This document shows, piece by piece, positions 25,912 to 34,832 of a stretch of DNA of 56,055 nucleotides; the stretch's first letter is position 1, and every line of letters starts with the position of its first letter. The stretch lies in the NCBI GenBank assembly GCA_030038495.1, contig JASHOV010000100.1, positions 1 to 56,055 of the forward strand, written 5' to 3'. The position numbers and the translations under genes were made by a program. The notes below the pieces were generated by a model, which did not search any database, was not told the origin of the DNA, and saw only the letters and a program-made list of their open reading frames with translations. The stretch comes from Streptosporangiaceae bacterium (lineage in GTDB: Bacteria; Actinomycetota; Actinomycetes; Streptosporangiales; Streptosporangiaceae).

Positions 25912-28164
25912 ATGCTCCGTCGCCCCGGCTTACCGCAGGCTGGCCTGCCCGCGGATGCCGGACGCCCGAGGCCGCTGATCGAGCGGATCGCGCACTGGAG
26001 CACCCGGCACGCGAAGACCGCGGTCATCGGCTGGTTCGCCCTGATCGGGATCGCGTTCGCGGCCGGGCAGCTGCTGGGAACGCAGAGCCTGCCGCAGTAC
26101 GACCCGGGTCAGGCGGGCGTCGGCGAGCAGGCGCTGCACCAGCTGCATGTCTCCTCGCCGCCCGCAGAAAGCGTGCTCATCCAGCTCCGCGGACCGGAGT
26201 CTGACCGGCTCACGTACGCAACCGACCCGCAGATGCGCCAGGCCGTCCGCCAGGTAGCACAGACCCTCGGCCATATGCACGCCACCGCGATGCACGTCGA
26301 CGCCGCGGACCGCTCCGGCACCAGCGGCCTGGTCTCCGCCAACGGCCGCAGCGCGCTGGTGACGTTCCAGGTGCCAGGATCGCGCACGACCCAGGCCGGC
26401 AACGTCGCCGCGGATCTGGCCGCGGTCGCCAGGATCCAGGCCACGTTCCCCGGCCTGCTGGTGGCAGAGGCGGGCGACGCGAGCGCGAGCGCGGCCAGCA
26501 ACTCCCTGCTGGAGTCCGACTTCCGGCGGGCCGAGTACACCGCGATCCCGCTCACGCTGATCCTCCTGCTGATCGTGTTCGGCGCGCTGATCGCGGCCGG
26601 GATTCCGGTGATCCTGGCGGGCACCGCCGTCGCGGCGACGATCTCCCTGCTGGCGGTACCGAGCCGGTTCCTGCCGATCAGGGGTGGCACGTCGGAGATC
26701 GTGCTGATCCTCGGCATGGCGGTGGGCGTCGACTACTCGCTGTTCTACCTGCGCCGGGAGCGGGAGGAACGCGCGGCCGGGCGGTCACCCGCGGTCGCCC
26801 TCCGGATCGCGGCCGCCACCTCGGGACGGGCAATCGTCGTCTCCGGCCTGACCGTGATGATCTCCCTGGCCGGGTTGTTCCTGAGCGGCATCGAGCTGTT
26901 CACCGGCATGGCGTTCGGCACGATCACGGTCGTGGGCGTGGCCGTCGTCGGCTCACTGACCGTCCTGCCCGGCAGCCTGTCGCTCCTGGGCGACTGGGCC
27001 GACCGGGCTAAGGTCCCGTTCCTCGGCCGGCGCGCTGCCGCCGCCCGGCCTTCGCGGCTATGGGCCGTCCTGATCCGCCGGGTGGTCCGCAATCCGGCTG
27101 CCTGGGGCGGAGTCGCGGCGGCCGCGATGATCGCGCTGACGATCCCCGCATTCGGCATGCGGCTCGGGAATCCCCTGGTCGACCTGCCCAGCAATGTGCC
27201 GGTCGCGCAGACGCTGGCGAAGATATCCGCGGCGTTCCCCGGTCGCCCGGCGCCCGCCGAGGTCGTAGTCACCGGCCAGAACCTGGGCAGACCGGCCGTC
27301 CGCGCCGCGATCACGGCGCTCGAACGGCACGCCTCGGCCACCGGGCCGCTCCGGCCGCCGATCACCGCCACGCTGGTCGCCTCCGGACGCGGCCTGATCA
27401 TCGAGGTGCCGCTGGCGGGCAACGGATCGGACGGCGTCTCCGACAGCGCGCTGCTGACGCTGCGCGACCGGGCGCTGCCGCAGACCCTGGGCCAGGTCGC
27501 TGGCGTCAGTTACTCGGTCACCGGCAATACCGCGATTACCTATGACTGGGGCACCACGCTCCGTGCACGCACTCCGATCGTTTTCGCCGTGGTCGCCGGG
27601 CTGGCGTTCCTCCTGCTGATGACCGCCTTCCGGTCGCTGCTCCTGCCGCTGATGTCGGTACTGCTGAACCTGCTGTCCGTCGGGGCCGCCTACGGCGTGA
27701 TCACGCTGATCTTCCAGGATGGCTGGCTCCATCCGGCGATCGGATTCACCGGGAGCGGCTCGATCGCGCAGTGGGTGCCGCTGTTCATGTTCGTGTTCCT
27801 GTTCGGCCTGAGCATGGACTACCACGTCTTCATCCTCAGCCGCATCCGCGAGCGACGGCTGGGGGGAATGACCACGCCAGACGCCCTGACCAGCGGCATA
27901 GCCGCAAGCGCCGGAGTCGTCACCAGCGCCGCCGTAATCATGGTCGCGGTGTTCTCGATCTTCGCCACGCTGTCGTTCGTCGACGTGAAGACGCTCGGGA
28001 TTGGCCTGGCCGTGGCCGTGCTGATCGACGCGACCGCGGTGCGCGGCATCCTGGTCCCTGCGGCCATTGCCCTGCTCGGTGATCGCGCCTGGTACTTCCC
28101 GCGATCCCTCGCGTGGCTGCCACGGATCGGAGCCCAGCAGCTAGCCGAAGCCGCACCCGACTGA
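25912..28164 (+). CDS. MMPL/RND-family transporter
   Basis: 750 residues from ATG 25912 (GAGGA upstream); the longer frame overlaps the aromatic gene. Two similar halves, each a first helix, a large outside domain and five helices. First half: HAKTAVIGWFALIGIAFAAGQ, then ILGMAVGVDYSLFYLRREREERAAGRSP, the conserved GxDYxLF proton-relay motif. Second half: LFGLSMDYHVFILSRIRERRLGG, the matching motif. Exports lipids or drugs across the membrane in actinobacteria. Ends exactly where the convergent SDR gene ends (stop codons adjacent, no spacer), so no intrinsic terminator can lie between. Confidence 0.93.
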   Translation: MLRRPGLPQAGLPADAGRPRPLIERIAHWSTRHAKTAVIGWFALIGIAFAAGQLLGTQSLPQYDPGQAGVGEQALHQLHVSSPPAESVLIQLRGPESDRLTYATDPQMRQAVRQVAQTLGHMHATAMHVDAADRSGTSGLVSANGRSALVTFQVPGSRTTQAGNVAADLAAVARIQATFPGLLVAEAGDASASAASNSLLESDFRRAEYTAIPLTLILLLIVFGALIAAGIPVILAGTAVAATISLLAVPSRFLPIRGGTSEIVLILGMAVGVDYSLFYLRREREERAAGRSPAVALRIAAATSGRAIVVSGLTVMISLAGLFLSGIELFTGMAFGTITVVGVAVVGSLTVLPGSLSLLGDWADRAKVPFLGRRAAAARPSRLWAVLIRRVVRNPAAWGGVAAAAMIALTIPAFGMRLGNPLVDLPSNVPVAQTLAKISAAFPGRPAPAEVVVTGQNLGRPAVRAAITALERHASATGPLRPPITATLVASGRGLIIEVPLAGNGSDGVSDSALLTLRDRALPQTLGQVAGVSYSVTGNTAITYDWGTTLRARTPIVFAVVAGLAFLLLMTAFRSLLLPLMSVLLNLLSVGAAYGVITLIFQDGWLHPAIGFTGSGSIAQWVPLFMFVFLFGLSMDYHVFILSRIRERRLGGMTTPDALTSGIAASAGVVTSAAVIMVAVFSIFATLSFVDVKTLGIGLAVAVLIDATAVRGILVPAAIALLGDRAWYFPRSLAWLPRIGAQQLAEAAPD

Positions 28165-29058
28165 TCAGGCGCCGGCGAGGAACCGGCGCACTTCGGCGGC
28201 AATCTCCTCCGTGGGCAGTCCGGGTACGTCCATGCCGAGCGGCGGGTTCTGACCTGCCGCAATGCCCTCCCACCGGCGTGCGGCGATGCTCATCATCTCC
28301 TGGTCGGTGAACACCCAGAAGCGCTCGGCCGCGATCGCCTCGGCGACCAGGTCCGCGACCGCCGCCGGGGCCATCCCCTCGTCGATCACGCGCTCGACGT
28401 AACGGCTGGTCACCTCGGCCGTCGGCGCGGGAGGCGGAACATCACCGAGGCCTGACGGCCAGTTCCGGCCCGCCTCGAGGATGCTAGTCCGGACCCAGCC
28501 CGGGCACAGCACGCTGACTCCGACCGGCAACCCGGCGAGCTTCATCGCGCGGTACAGGTCCTCCGAGATCGCCACGACCGCGTGCTTGGTCGCGTCGTAG
28601 GACGGGCTGAATCCGGGCAGCAGCCCGGCCATGCTGGCGGTGTTGACGATATGGCCCTCGCCCTGCAGGGCCAGCACCGGCATGAAGGCACGAATCCCGT
28701 GGATGACGCCCCACAGGTTCACGCCCAGCACCCACCGCCACGCCGACAGCGGGCCCAGCCACGGATCGGCGTTGCTGACCACGCCAGCGTTATTGCAGAC
28801 GACATGAACGGACCCGAACCGCTCAACCGCCGTGCGGGCTAGCGCCTGAACCGCAGCCTCGTCGCTCACGTCGGTGGGCACGGCCAGCGTCTCGACGCCG
28901 TGGGCCAGGATCTTCTGCTCCGCTGCGGCTAGCGCGTCCTGTTCGATGTCGGCGAGCACCACGCTTAGGCCGGACCGGGCGAACCGCTCGGCCAGCGCGA
29001 AGCCGATGCCGCTGGCCGCCCCGGTCACGACGGCGACTTTCCCGGCGCGCAGCTCCAT
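28165..29058 (-). CDS. Short-chain dehydrogenase/reductase
   Basis: 297 residues from MELRAGKVAVVTGAASGIG (29058), GGGAGGG upstream; the preceding 36 codons of the open frame have no SDR homology. Classical SDR motifs: TGAASGIG cofactor loop, NNAGVV, catalytic Ser in NTASMAG, and YDATK with the Tyr and Lys. PGWVRTSIL follows. The cofactor loop ends with VVLADIEQ, the acidic residue after strand 2 favouring NAD. C-terminal extension RRFLAGA. Substrate unknown. The 299 bp upstream (29059-29357) separate it from the next minus-strand gene and hold no gene I can support. Confidence 0.9.
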   Translation of the reverse strand: MELRAGKVAVVTGAASGIGFALAERFARSGLSVVLADIEQDALAAAEQKILAHGVETLAVPTDVSDEAAVQALARTAVERFGSVHVVCNNAGVVSNADPWLGPLSAWRWVLGVNLWGVIHGIRAFMPVLALQGEGHIVNTASMAGLLPGFSPSYDATKHAVVAISEDLYRAMKLAGLPVGVSVLCPGWVRTSILEAGRNWPSGLGDVPPPAPTAEVTSRYVERVIDEGMAPAAVADLVAEAIAAERFWVFTDQEMMSIAARRWEGIAAGQNPPLGMDVPGLPTEEIAAEVRRFLAGA

Positions 29059-29357
29059 GGCCGAACCCTCCCAGCGAATGCACGTGTAGTCAGGAGCAGT
29101 ATCGCCGCTTGTGGCCCGGACGGCCAGAATGCCGCTACCTCGGTACGGAGGGCTGAATGACGACATGGCAGATCGGCGGGCAAGCGGCGGCCCGGCCGGT
29201 GACTACGGCCAGATGGACCAGCGGGCCGCGCTGAGTCCGGCGCAACATCCGCGCGTTCGGCGGCAGCCGGCCAGAACCAGTCCGGTGCCATGCAGCCGGA
29301 ACGGGAATCGGACTTCGCCGCCGAGCACCACTGCGGCCTCTGCGCGCTCGGCTGGGA

Positions 29358-30359
29358 CTAACCACGCATATCCGCCAGGTGCAGCGCGATGATCGAGTCG
29401 AAGTCGGGGTCGGGCGCGAGCCCGAGTCGGGCAGCCCGGTCGGACTGAAACCGGGCGGGCCAGCTGCTGACCATGCTGGCGATCCGCGCGTCGGGCACCC
29501 AGTCGATCAGCTCCGGTGCCCCGGTTCCGGCCACCCGCTCCAGCGCCGCGATCATGTCCGCGACCGTCACGGTCAAAGCGGGCATGTTCATCGCGCTGAG
29601 CCCGCCCCAGGCAGAATCTGACGCGCCGGCCGCGCGCAGCAGGCCGGCTACGGTCCGGGCCGGCGAGCCAACCGCGGCCGCCGTCTCCGGACTGACCGGG
29701 CACGTTGCGCGCTGCCCGGCCAGCGGCTCGCGGATGATCCCGGACAGGAACCCGGAGGCGGCCGCGTTCGGCCGACCGGGGCGCACGACAACGGTCATCA
29801 GCCGGACCGCCCGCCCCCTCAGGAGCCCCTTCCGGGTGTAATCAGCCAGCAGGAACTCGGTCATGACCTTCTGCGTGCCGTAACTCGACTGCGGATTCGG
29901 CAGTGTCTGATCATCCACCACGGCCGGGAGCGGGTGCTCGGCCGAGGCACCGAAGACAGCCACGGAACTGGCGAAGACCACGACGGGAACGCGTCCGTAC
30001 CGGCGGCCGGCGGCGAAGAGAGCCTCGGCCCCGTGCAGATTGGCCCGGATGCCGAGATCGAAGTCGGCCTCGCATTCCGCGCTGACCGCCGCCGCCAGAT
30101 GGAAGATCACATCCGCGTCGGCCACCGCCCGCGCTTCCGCGGTGGATTCGTTCAGCACCGCGGCGAGACTGCCCTCCAGCACCGTGACGCGAGCATCGGC
30201 GGCGAGGTCTTGTGGAGCCGGGGCGCTGTCGATGAGCATCAGCCTGCGAAGCGGGGCGGCGGCCTGGCCCGCCACCTCGATGGACCCGGCTGCGAGCAAT
30301 TCACGGCCCAGCCGCGAGCCGAGGAAGCCGGCGCCACCAGTGATCAGCACGTTCGCCAC
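29358..30359 (-). CDS. denD: NAD-dependent epimerase/dehydratase, D-erythronate dehydrogenase-like
   Basis: 333 residues from GTG 30359, fixed by AGGAGG six bases upstream and by VLITGGAGFLGSRL at the N-terminus (NAD-binding GxxGxxG). SSYGTQKVMTEFLLADY holds the Tyr-xxx-Lys. The stretch VVRPGRPNAAASGFLSGIIREPL is the hallmark of the DenD branch, enzymes that oxidise D-erythronate or related four-carbon sugar acids at C2. The other genes of a known erythronate/threonate pathway (kinase, aldolase-like OtnC, isomerase) are absent nearby, so the branch assignment is firmer than the substrate. Confidence 0.8.
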   Translation of the reverse strand: MANVLITGGAGFLGSRLGRELLAAGSIEVAGQAAAPLRRLMLIDSAPAPQDLAADARVTVLEGSLAAVLNESTAEARAVADADVIFHLAAAVSAECEADFDLGIRANLHGAEALFAAGRRYGRVPVVVFASSVAVFGASAEHPLPAVVDDQTLPNPQSSYGTQKVMTEFLLADYTRKGLLRGRAVRLMTVVVRPGRPNAAASGFLSGIIREPLAGQRATCPVSPETAAAVGSPARTVAGLLRAAGASDSAWGGLSAMNMPALTVTVADMIAALERVAGTGAPELIDWVPDARIASMVSSWPARFQSDRAARLGLAPDPDFDSIIALHLADMRG

Positions 30360-30489
30360 GGTGCCTCCTGTCCATGTCCTGACCGATGATGCTCCGCCGA
30401 CGCCTGGCCCGCCGCGGCGGGTCCTGGCCGCAAACACGGGAACACTTACGGGACGAGGCCTGCGCCTTGGTCGCTTCCGGGGGGACCCA

Positions 30490-30909
30490 ATGCTTAACGC
30501 GATACTCAACCTGATATGGCTCGTGCTCGAAGGCATCTGGATGGCCATCGGCTACGTTCTGGCCGGTCTTGTCTGCTTCATCCTCATCATCACGATCCCA
30601 TTCGGCATTGCCGCGTTCCGGATCGCGGGCTACGTGCTGTGGCCGTTCGGCCGGACGATCGAGCGACGGCAGGAAGCGGGCGTGGGCTCGGCCATCGGCA
30701 ACGTTCTGTGGATTCTCTTGTTCGGCTGGTGGCTCGCGCTCGGACACCTCATCGCCGGGGTCGTGCTCTGCGTCACGATCATCGGAATCCCGCTTGGGAT
30801 CGCCAGCTTCAAGATCATTCCAGTGACGCTCGTGCCGCTCGGCGTGCGTATTATCCCCACGTCACCGGGCTACGCGCAGACCGGAACGGACGGCCCGTAC
30901 CGATACTGA
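30490..30909 (+). CDS. yccF: YccF-family inner membrane protein
   Basis: 139 residues from ATG 30490; earlier codons of the open frame overlap the epimerase gene and are not membrane-like. Two copies of the YccF domain: LNLIWLVLEGIWMAIGYVLAGLVCFILIITIPFGIAAFRIA and NVLWILLFGWWLALGHLIAGVVLCVTIIGIPLGIASFKI, each with the T/I-IPFG/PLG turn. Function of the family is unknown. Divergent from the epimerase gene, 130 bp apart. Confidence 0.9.
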   Translation: MLNAILNLIWLVLEGIWMAIGYVLAGLVCFILIITIPFGIAAFRIAGYVLWPFGRTIERRQEAGVGSAIGNVLWILLFGWWLALGHLIAGVVLCVTIIGIPLGIASFKIIPVTLVPLGVRIIPTSPGYAQTGTDGPYRY

Positions 30910-31053
30910 GCCGACCCGATCGCGGCCGCTTGTCGCAGGACAGTGCCGTTCCTCGCGCGAATCCGCCGTTTTGTCGACCGAGGATTCCCCGGCTGACCGC
31001 GTCAAAATACGCTCCGACGCGAGTGAGTATGGCCATGGCAAGACGGGATTCGC

Positions 31054-31305
31054 ATGGGGAACTACAGCGCAACCAAGATCGAAAGCCGGTCAGGGCTCTC
31101 CTCCAGGGAAGCCGAGATCATCGCCCTGATCGCCGCCGGGCACACCAACGGACTGATTGCCCAGCGCCTGTTCCTGGCCGAGAAGACAGTGAAGAATCAC
31201 GTCAACAAGATCTACGCCAAGCTCGGTGCGGCCTCGCGATCGGATGCCGTCGCGCGCTGGCTCGCCGACGCGGCCGACGGTACGGCCGGCCAGGCTTCGT
31301 CGTAA
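31054..31305 (+). CDS. Single-domain LuxR/GerE-type DNA-binding protein
   Basis: 83 residues that are almost entirely a GerE helix-turn-helix: [55 protein letters not shown]. No receiver or sensor domain is present and none is encoded upstream, so it is an orphan like other stand-alone LuxR regulators of actinomycetes (for example the WhiE/RamR-independent small ones). [10 protein letters not shown] is the recognition helix. Target genes unknown. The next feature, 45 bp downstream, is the first dispersed repeat. Confidence 0.85.
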   Translation: MGNYSATKIESRSGLSSREAEIIALIAAGHTNGLIAQRLFLAEKTVKNHVNKIYAKLGAASRSDAVARWLADAADGTAGQASS

Positions 31306-31349
31306 GGATGACGCAGTGAAGAGCACCGGGGCCTCCCTGCTCTGCCTCT

Positions 31350-31415
31350 CAGGGCAGCGTTGGACCCCTGCTGGCCCTTTCTAGGGGCGTGTTTCTCGAC
31401 CCCTGCGGGGCACCC
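31350..31415. repeat. Dispersed ~31-bp repeat, locus A (two diverged tandem units)
   Basis: Unit 1 is 31350-31381 (contains GCGTTGGACC and CTGCTGGCCCTTTC) and unit 2, more diverged, is 31382-31415 (TAGGGGCGTG...TGCGGGGCACCC). The bases just before, with CCCTGCTCTGCCTCTC, may be a third worn unit. The same element is found at 31892-31919 and 55936-55997. Locus A lies between the LuxR gene and the 3' end of the small membrane gene. Confidence 0.75.
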
Positions 31416-31423
31416 GTTCAGCC

Positions 31424-31798
31424 TCAGCGCGAGCTGAAGCCCGGACGCCTGGTCTTATCACGGGGCTGGTCGTCCCAGTCCGCATACGGCCTTTCCGGGA
31501 GGACGATCGAATACACGTAGAACCAGATCCCCGGGAAGATGAGGACGCTCCAGCCGTCGCCCAGCTTCATCCCCGCGATGCACAGGACGGTTCCTGTGAG
31601 CATGGAGCACCAGTGGCGAGGCCTGCGGCGCACGACGCGCATCACGCCCATGAGCGTGAGCAGGACCGCGAGACGCATCCCGCGGCGAAAACGCCGGCTG
31701 CGCCGGATCTGCGTGCGGTTGTGCGACCCGTACCAGTCGGCCGGATGGGCGGATTTGCTCCAGATCACGAGGGTTCCCCGGCGCGCCCGCAGTCTCAT
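31424..31798 (-). CDS. Small membrane protein flanked by dispersed repeats
   Basis: 124 residues from ATG 31798, chosen because GGGAGG lies six bases upstream; the longer frame to 31960 runs through repeat B and has no sense. A basic N-terminal part (RARRGTLVIWSKSAHPADWYGSHNRTQIRRSRRFRRG) precedes three short hydrophobic segments: MRLAVLLTLMGVMRVV, MLTGTVLCIAGMKLG and WSVLIFPGIWFYVYSIVLP. Family not recognised. Both sides carry the same ~31-bp element (31350-31415 and 31892-31919), which is noteworthy. Confidence 0.6.
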   Translation of the reverse strand: MRLRARRGTLVIWSKSAHPADWYGSHNRTQIRRSRRFRRGMRLAVLLTLMGVMRVVRRRPRHWCSMLTGTVLCIAGMKLGDGWSVLIFPGIWFYVYSIVLPERPYADWDDQPRDKTRRPGFSSR

Positions 31799-31891
31799 CG
31801 CAGCCTCCCGCATCTGGCCTTCGCTGCGTGCCTCAATGCTACGCCGATCGGGCCTCCGCGCCGAGGCCGCCGGAACGCCCCGCTGCTCCTC

Positions 31892-31919
31892 TAGGGACAC
31901 CGTTGGACCATTGCTGCCC
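31892..31919. repeat. Dispersed ~31-bp repeat, locus B (single unit)
   Basis: Starts TAGGGACAC and continues CGTTGGACCATTGCTGCCC. 26 of 28 bases match the unit at 55936-55963. It lies between the small membrane gene and the 3' end of acsA, in a 193-bp gap. Confidence 0.85.
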
Positions 31920-31991
31920 AATGCCGACACGGCCAGAGGGCAGGCCGGCCCGCCGGCCAAACCGGCCGACGGGCCTGCTAGCTTGCCGCTA

Positions 31992-34106
31992 TTACTCGTT
32001 GCCGAAGGACTGGATCTCGGCGAGTTCGGTGTCGGTCAGGGGGCGGGGGGTGTCGCCCTTGTCGACCTTGGCCTTCTGGACGTGCTGGCGGATGCCCTCG
32101 ACGACTTCGGGGTTGGCCAGGGTGGTGACGTCGCCGACGTCGGCGAAGTTGGACACCGACGCGATCACGCGGCGCATGATCTTCCCGGACCTGGTCTTGG
32201 GCATGTCGGGCACGATCCACACGTTCTTGGGCCGGGCGATCTTCCCGATCTCGGTCTCGATCGCGGTGACGACCTTGGCCTCCATCCCGTCGGGGTCGAT
32301 GCCGGGCTTGAGGGAGACATACATCTCCACCATCCGGCCGCGGATGTCGTCGATCACCGGGACCGCGGCGGCCTCGGCCACCTCGGGCACGGTCAGCGCC
32401 GCCGACTCCAGTTCCTTGGTGCCCAGCCGGTGCCCGGCCACGTTGATGACGTCGTCGATGCGGCCCAGGATCCGGTAGTACCCGTCGGCGGCCTGCACCG
32501 CGCCGTCGCCGGCGAAGTAGGGCCAGTCATGCCAGTCGGCGGACTGCGGGTCGGTGTTGTACTTGCGGTAGTAGACATCCAGGAACCGCTCGGGCTGGCC
32601 CCACACCGTCTGCATGATGCCGGGCCAGGGGTTGCGGATGCAGATGTTGCCGGCCCGGCCGCTGCCGGCCGGGATCTCGTTGCGGTCCTCGTCGTAGATC
32701 ACCGGGTAGATGCCCAGCGCGCCGGGGCCGCACGAGCCGGGTTTCATCGGCTGCAGGCCCGGCAGCGTGGAGCCCAGGAACCCGCCGGTCTCGGTCTGCC
32801 ACCAGGTGTCGGTGATCGCGGCCTGGCCCTTGCCGACGGTGGTGTAATACCACCGCCAGACCTCCGGCTCGATCGGCTCGCCGACGGTGGTCATGGTCTT
32901 GAAGTGATAGTCGTATCTGGCCGGCTCGTCCGGGCCGACCTTGCGCAGCATCCGGATCGCGGTCGGCGAGGTGTGAAAGATGTCCACCCCGAGCTTCTCG
33001 GCGATCCGCCACGGACGGCCGCCGTCGGGATAGTTCGGCACCCCCTCGTAGATCACCGTCGTCGTCCCCAGCGCCAGCGGCCCGTACACGATATAGGAGT
33101 GCCCGGTGATCCAGCCGATGTCGGCCATGCACCAGTACACGTCACCAGGGTGGATGTCCTGGTAGTACTTCGACGTCCCGGCCACATACGCCAGGTACCC
33201 GCCGGTGGAATGCTGCGCGCCCTTGGGCCGCCCGGTCGTCCCGCTGGTGTACATCAAAAACAGCGGCGCGGTCGAGTCCATCGACACCGGGTCCACACTC
33301 TGGCCCGCGTACTTGCCGATGATCTCGTCAACGAAAAAGTCCCGGCCGCCGGCCATCGGGGTGGGCGACGCCCACCCGCCCGGGTCCCGCCGCCACACCA
33401 GCACCTGGTCGACGCCCTGGCCCTGCCGGGCCGCCTCGGCGACTGCCTCATCGGCCTTCACCTTGTGATCGGTCATGCCGCCGGCCCGGTAATACCCGTC
33501 CATCGTGATCAGCACCCGGCTGCCCGAGTCCGCGATCCGGGTCCCGCACGCATTCCCGGAGAACCCGCCGAACACCTGCGAGTGAATAACCCCCAGCCGC
33601 GCGCACGCCAGCATCGTCACCGGCAGCTCGGGCACCATCGGCATATGCAAAGTGACCCGGTCCCCGGCCTTCAGCCCGGCGAAATCGGCCAGCAGCGCGG
33701 CGAACTCATTCACCCGCGCCAGCAGCTCCCCGTACGAGATGTACAGCGTCTCGTCTTCCTCGAGCTCGGGCACCCAGATAATCGCGGTCTTGCCCGGATC
33801 GGCCGCCGCATGCCGGTCCACGCAGTTAAAGCAGGCGTTCAGCTTCCCGCCGGTGAACCACTTCCAGAACGGCGCCTGGCTGGTATCCAGCACCGTGTCC
33901 CACCGCTGATCCCAGTCCAGCAGGTCCGCATACTCGGTAAAGCAATCCGGGAACTTGTCCTCGCTAAAGCGGTCCAGAATCGCCGGGTCGCTCGCGTTCG
34001 CCTGCGCCACGAACGCCGGCGGCGGCGGGTAATACTCCTCCTCCCGCCAGTGCACCGCGATCTGGGACTCAGAAACCACTTCCTCTTGATCCGAATTCTC
34101 GGTCAT
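31992..34106 (-). CDS. acsA: Acetyl-CoA synthetase (AMP-forming)
   Basis: 704 residues, behind GGAGGA. Acyl-adenylate enzyme motifs: YTSGTTGRPKGAQHSTGGYL (phosphate loop), DTWWQTETGG, whose Trp shapes the small acetate pocket in bacterial Acs, YFAGDGA, GRIDDVINVAGHRLGT (hinge), and PKTRSGKIMRR with the catalytic Lys that is acetylated in regulated Acs. It is about 50 residues longer than usual, from an acidic N-terminal extension (TENSDQEEVVSESQ). Activates acetate to acetyl-CoA with ATP and CoA. It is divergent from a kinase-regulator-symporter operon predicted to import acetate or a related acid, so uptake and activation probably form one module. A propionyl-CoA ligase is less likely. Confidence 0.95.
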   Translation of the reverse strand: MTENSDQEEVVSESQIAVHWREEEYYPPPPAFVAQANASDPAILDRFSEDKFPDCFTEYADLLDWDQRWDTVLDTSQAPFWKWFTGGKLNACFNCVDRHAAADPGKTAIIWVPELEEDETLYISYGELLARVNEFAALLADFAGLKAGDRVTLHMPMVPELPVTMLACARLGVIHSQVFGGFSGNACGTRIADSGSRVLITMDGYYRAGGMTDHKVKADEAVAEAARQGQGVDQVLVWRRDPGGWASPTPMAGGRDFFVDEIIGKYAGQSVDPVSMDSTAPLFLMYTSGTTGRPKGAQHSTGGYLAYVAGTSKYYQDIHPGDVYWCMADIGWITGHSYIVYGPLALGTTTVIYEGVPNYPDGGRPWRIAEKLGVDIFHTSPTAIRMLRKVGPDEPARYDYHFKTMTTVGEPIEPEVWRWYYTTVGKGQAAITDTWWQTETGGFLGSTLPGLQPMKPGSCGPGALGIYPVIYDEDRNEIPAGSGRAGNICIRNPWPGIMQTVWGQPERFLDVYYRKYNTDPQSADWHDWPYFAGDGAVQAADGYYRILGRIDDVINVAGHRLGTKELESAALTVPEVAEAAAVPVIDDIRGRMVEMYVSLKPGIDPDGMEAKVVTAIETEIGKIARPKNVWIVPDMPKTRSGKIMRRVIASVSNFADVGDVTTLANPEVVEGIRQHVQKAKVDKGDTPRPLTDTELAEIQSFGNE

Positions 34107-34832
34107 TCGTATCCTCCACGCCGGATAGCAGTCATCGCGTACTTGTCTCCCTAATGCTCGGGTGCATGTGATCGCCGCTGTCGTAGCTCGGGTTGATGCT
34201 CTTGTAGTCGTGAGGCGGCGCTGCCGCCGTCGTCGTGGGTACGGTAATTCGGCCGGGATCGGGCGGAGATGCTCATGCGCCGAGGCTGCTCAGGATTGCG
34301 AGGAGCGGTTGGCCAGACGGGATCAGCGGCAGTCAGCGTCCGTTGAGCGCGACGGGAAGGACTTGCTGCCCGGTCAGTTGGGCAGCGGCCTGCGCCGGGC
34401 TCACGGACACCCTCCGGTGTGCTGGCAGCTGGAAATGCGGGGCGAAATTCCCTTCCTAGATCAGCGCGTTGAGTAAATGCCGAAAAGGGCTTCCCACATT
34501 GGGACTTCCGCGCAATCGCAAACCGGCTGCGGGCCCGTGGTGAGCGGGAGCCCGCGCCCGCTGGACAGCAGGGACCGCGCCCGCTGCGGGCGGCCACGTC
34601 CGTGTCCGGGTCGGGTTCGTGACGGTGCTGTCGTAAATGGCCGACTGTCGGCGCCGAGTAATTACTGGCAGAAATCCGACGATAATCTCGGCCGGGTAAG
34701 ATCACCGCGCGACGCGACGAATGGTCCCTGCGGCGGGATGAACGGTATTCGGTTGCCGTCGGGCGCACGCAAATCGAGCGCAGCCAGCGGCATAGTCTTC
34801 TCATACCGTGAAGTACTGGCTATAGTGCGGCC
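34107..34832. other. Long gene-free region between acsA and the kinase operon
   Basis: 726 bp without a convincing gene. A 217-codon minus frame (34151-34804) is Arg/Ser-rich and shows no domain. A small hairpin TCCCA-CAT-TGGGA is at 34492-34504. Composition drops in G+C around 34640-34700 and again before the kinase start. The length suits a regulatory region read from both sides, or an unrecognised small RNA. Confidence 0.5.
34821..34826 (+). promoter_or_regulatory. -10 box of a probable leaderless promoter for the LytS-type kinase
   Basis: TATAGT ends six bases before ATG 34833, and no ribosome binding site lies between, so transcription should start at or next to the A of the start codon. 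A -35 match is weak (TTCTCA at 34798-34803). Confidence 0.5.

Noticed and set aside
29059-29357. Possible small gene between the two SDR genes
   Set aside because: Frames on both strands are short, basic and lack ribosome sites or recognisable motifs.
34151-34804. 217-codon minus-strand ORF
   Set aside because: Arg/Ser/Pro-rich product without any domain; third-position pattern does not suit coding; typical random open frame of high-GC DNA.
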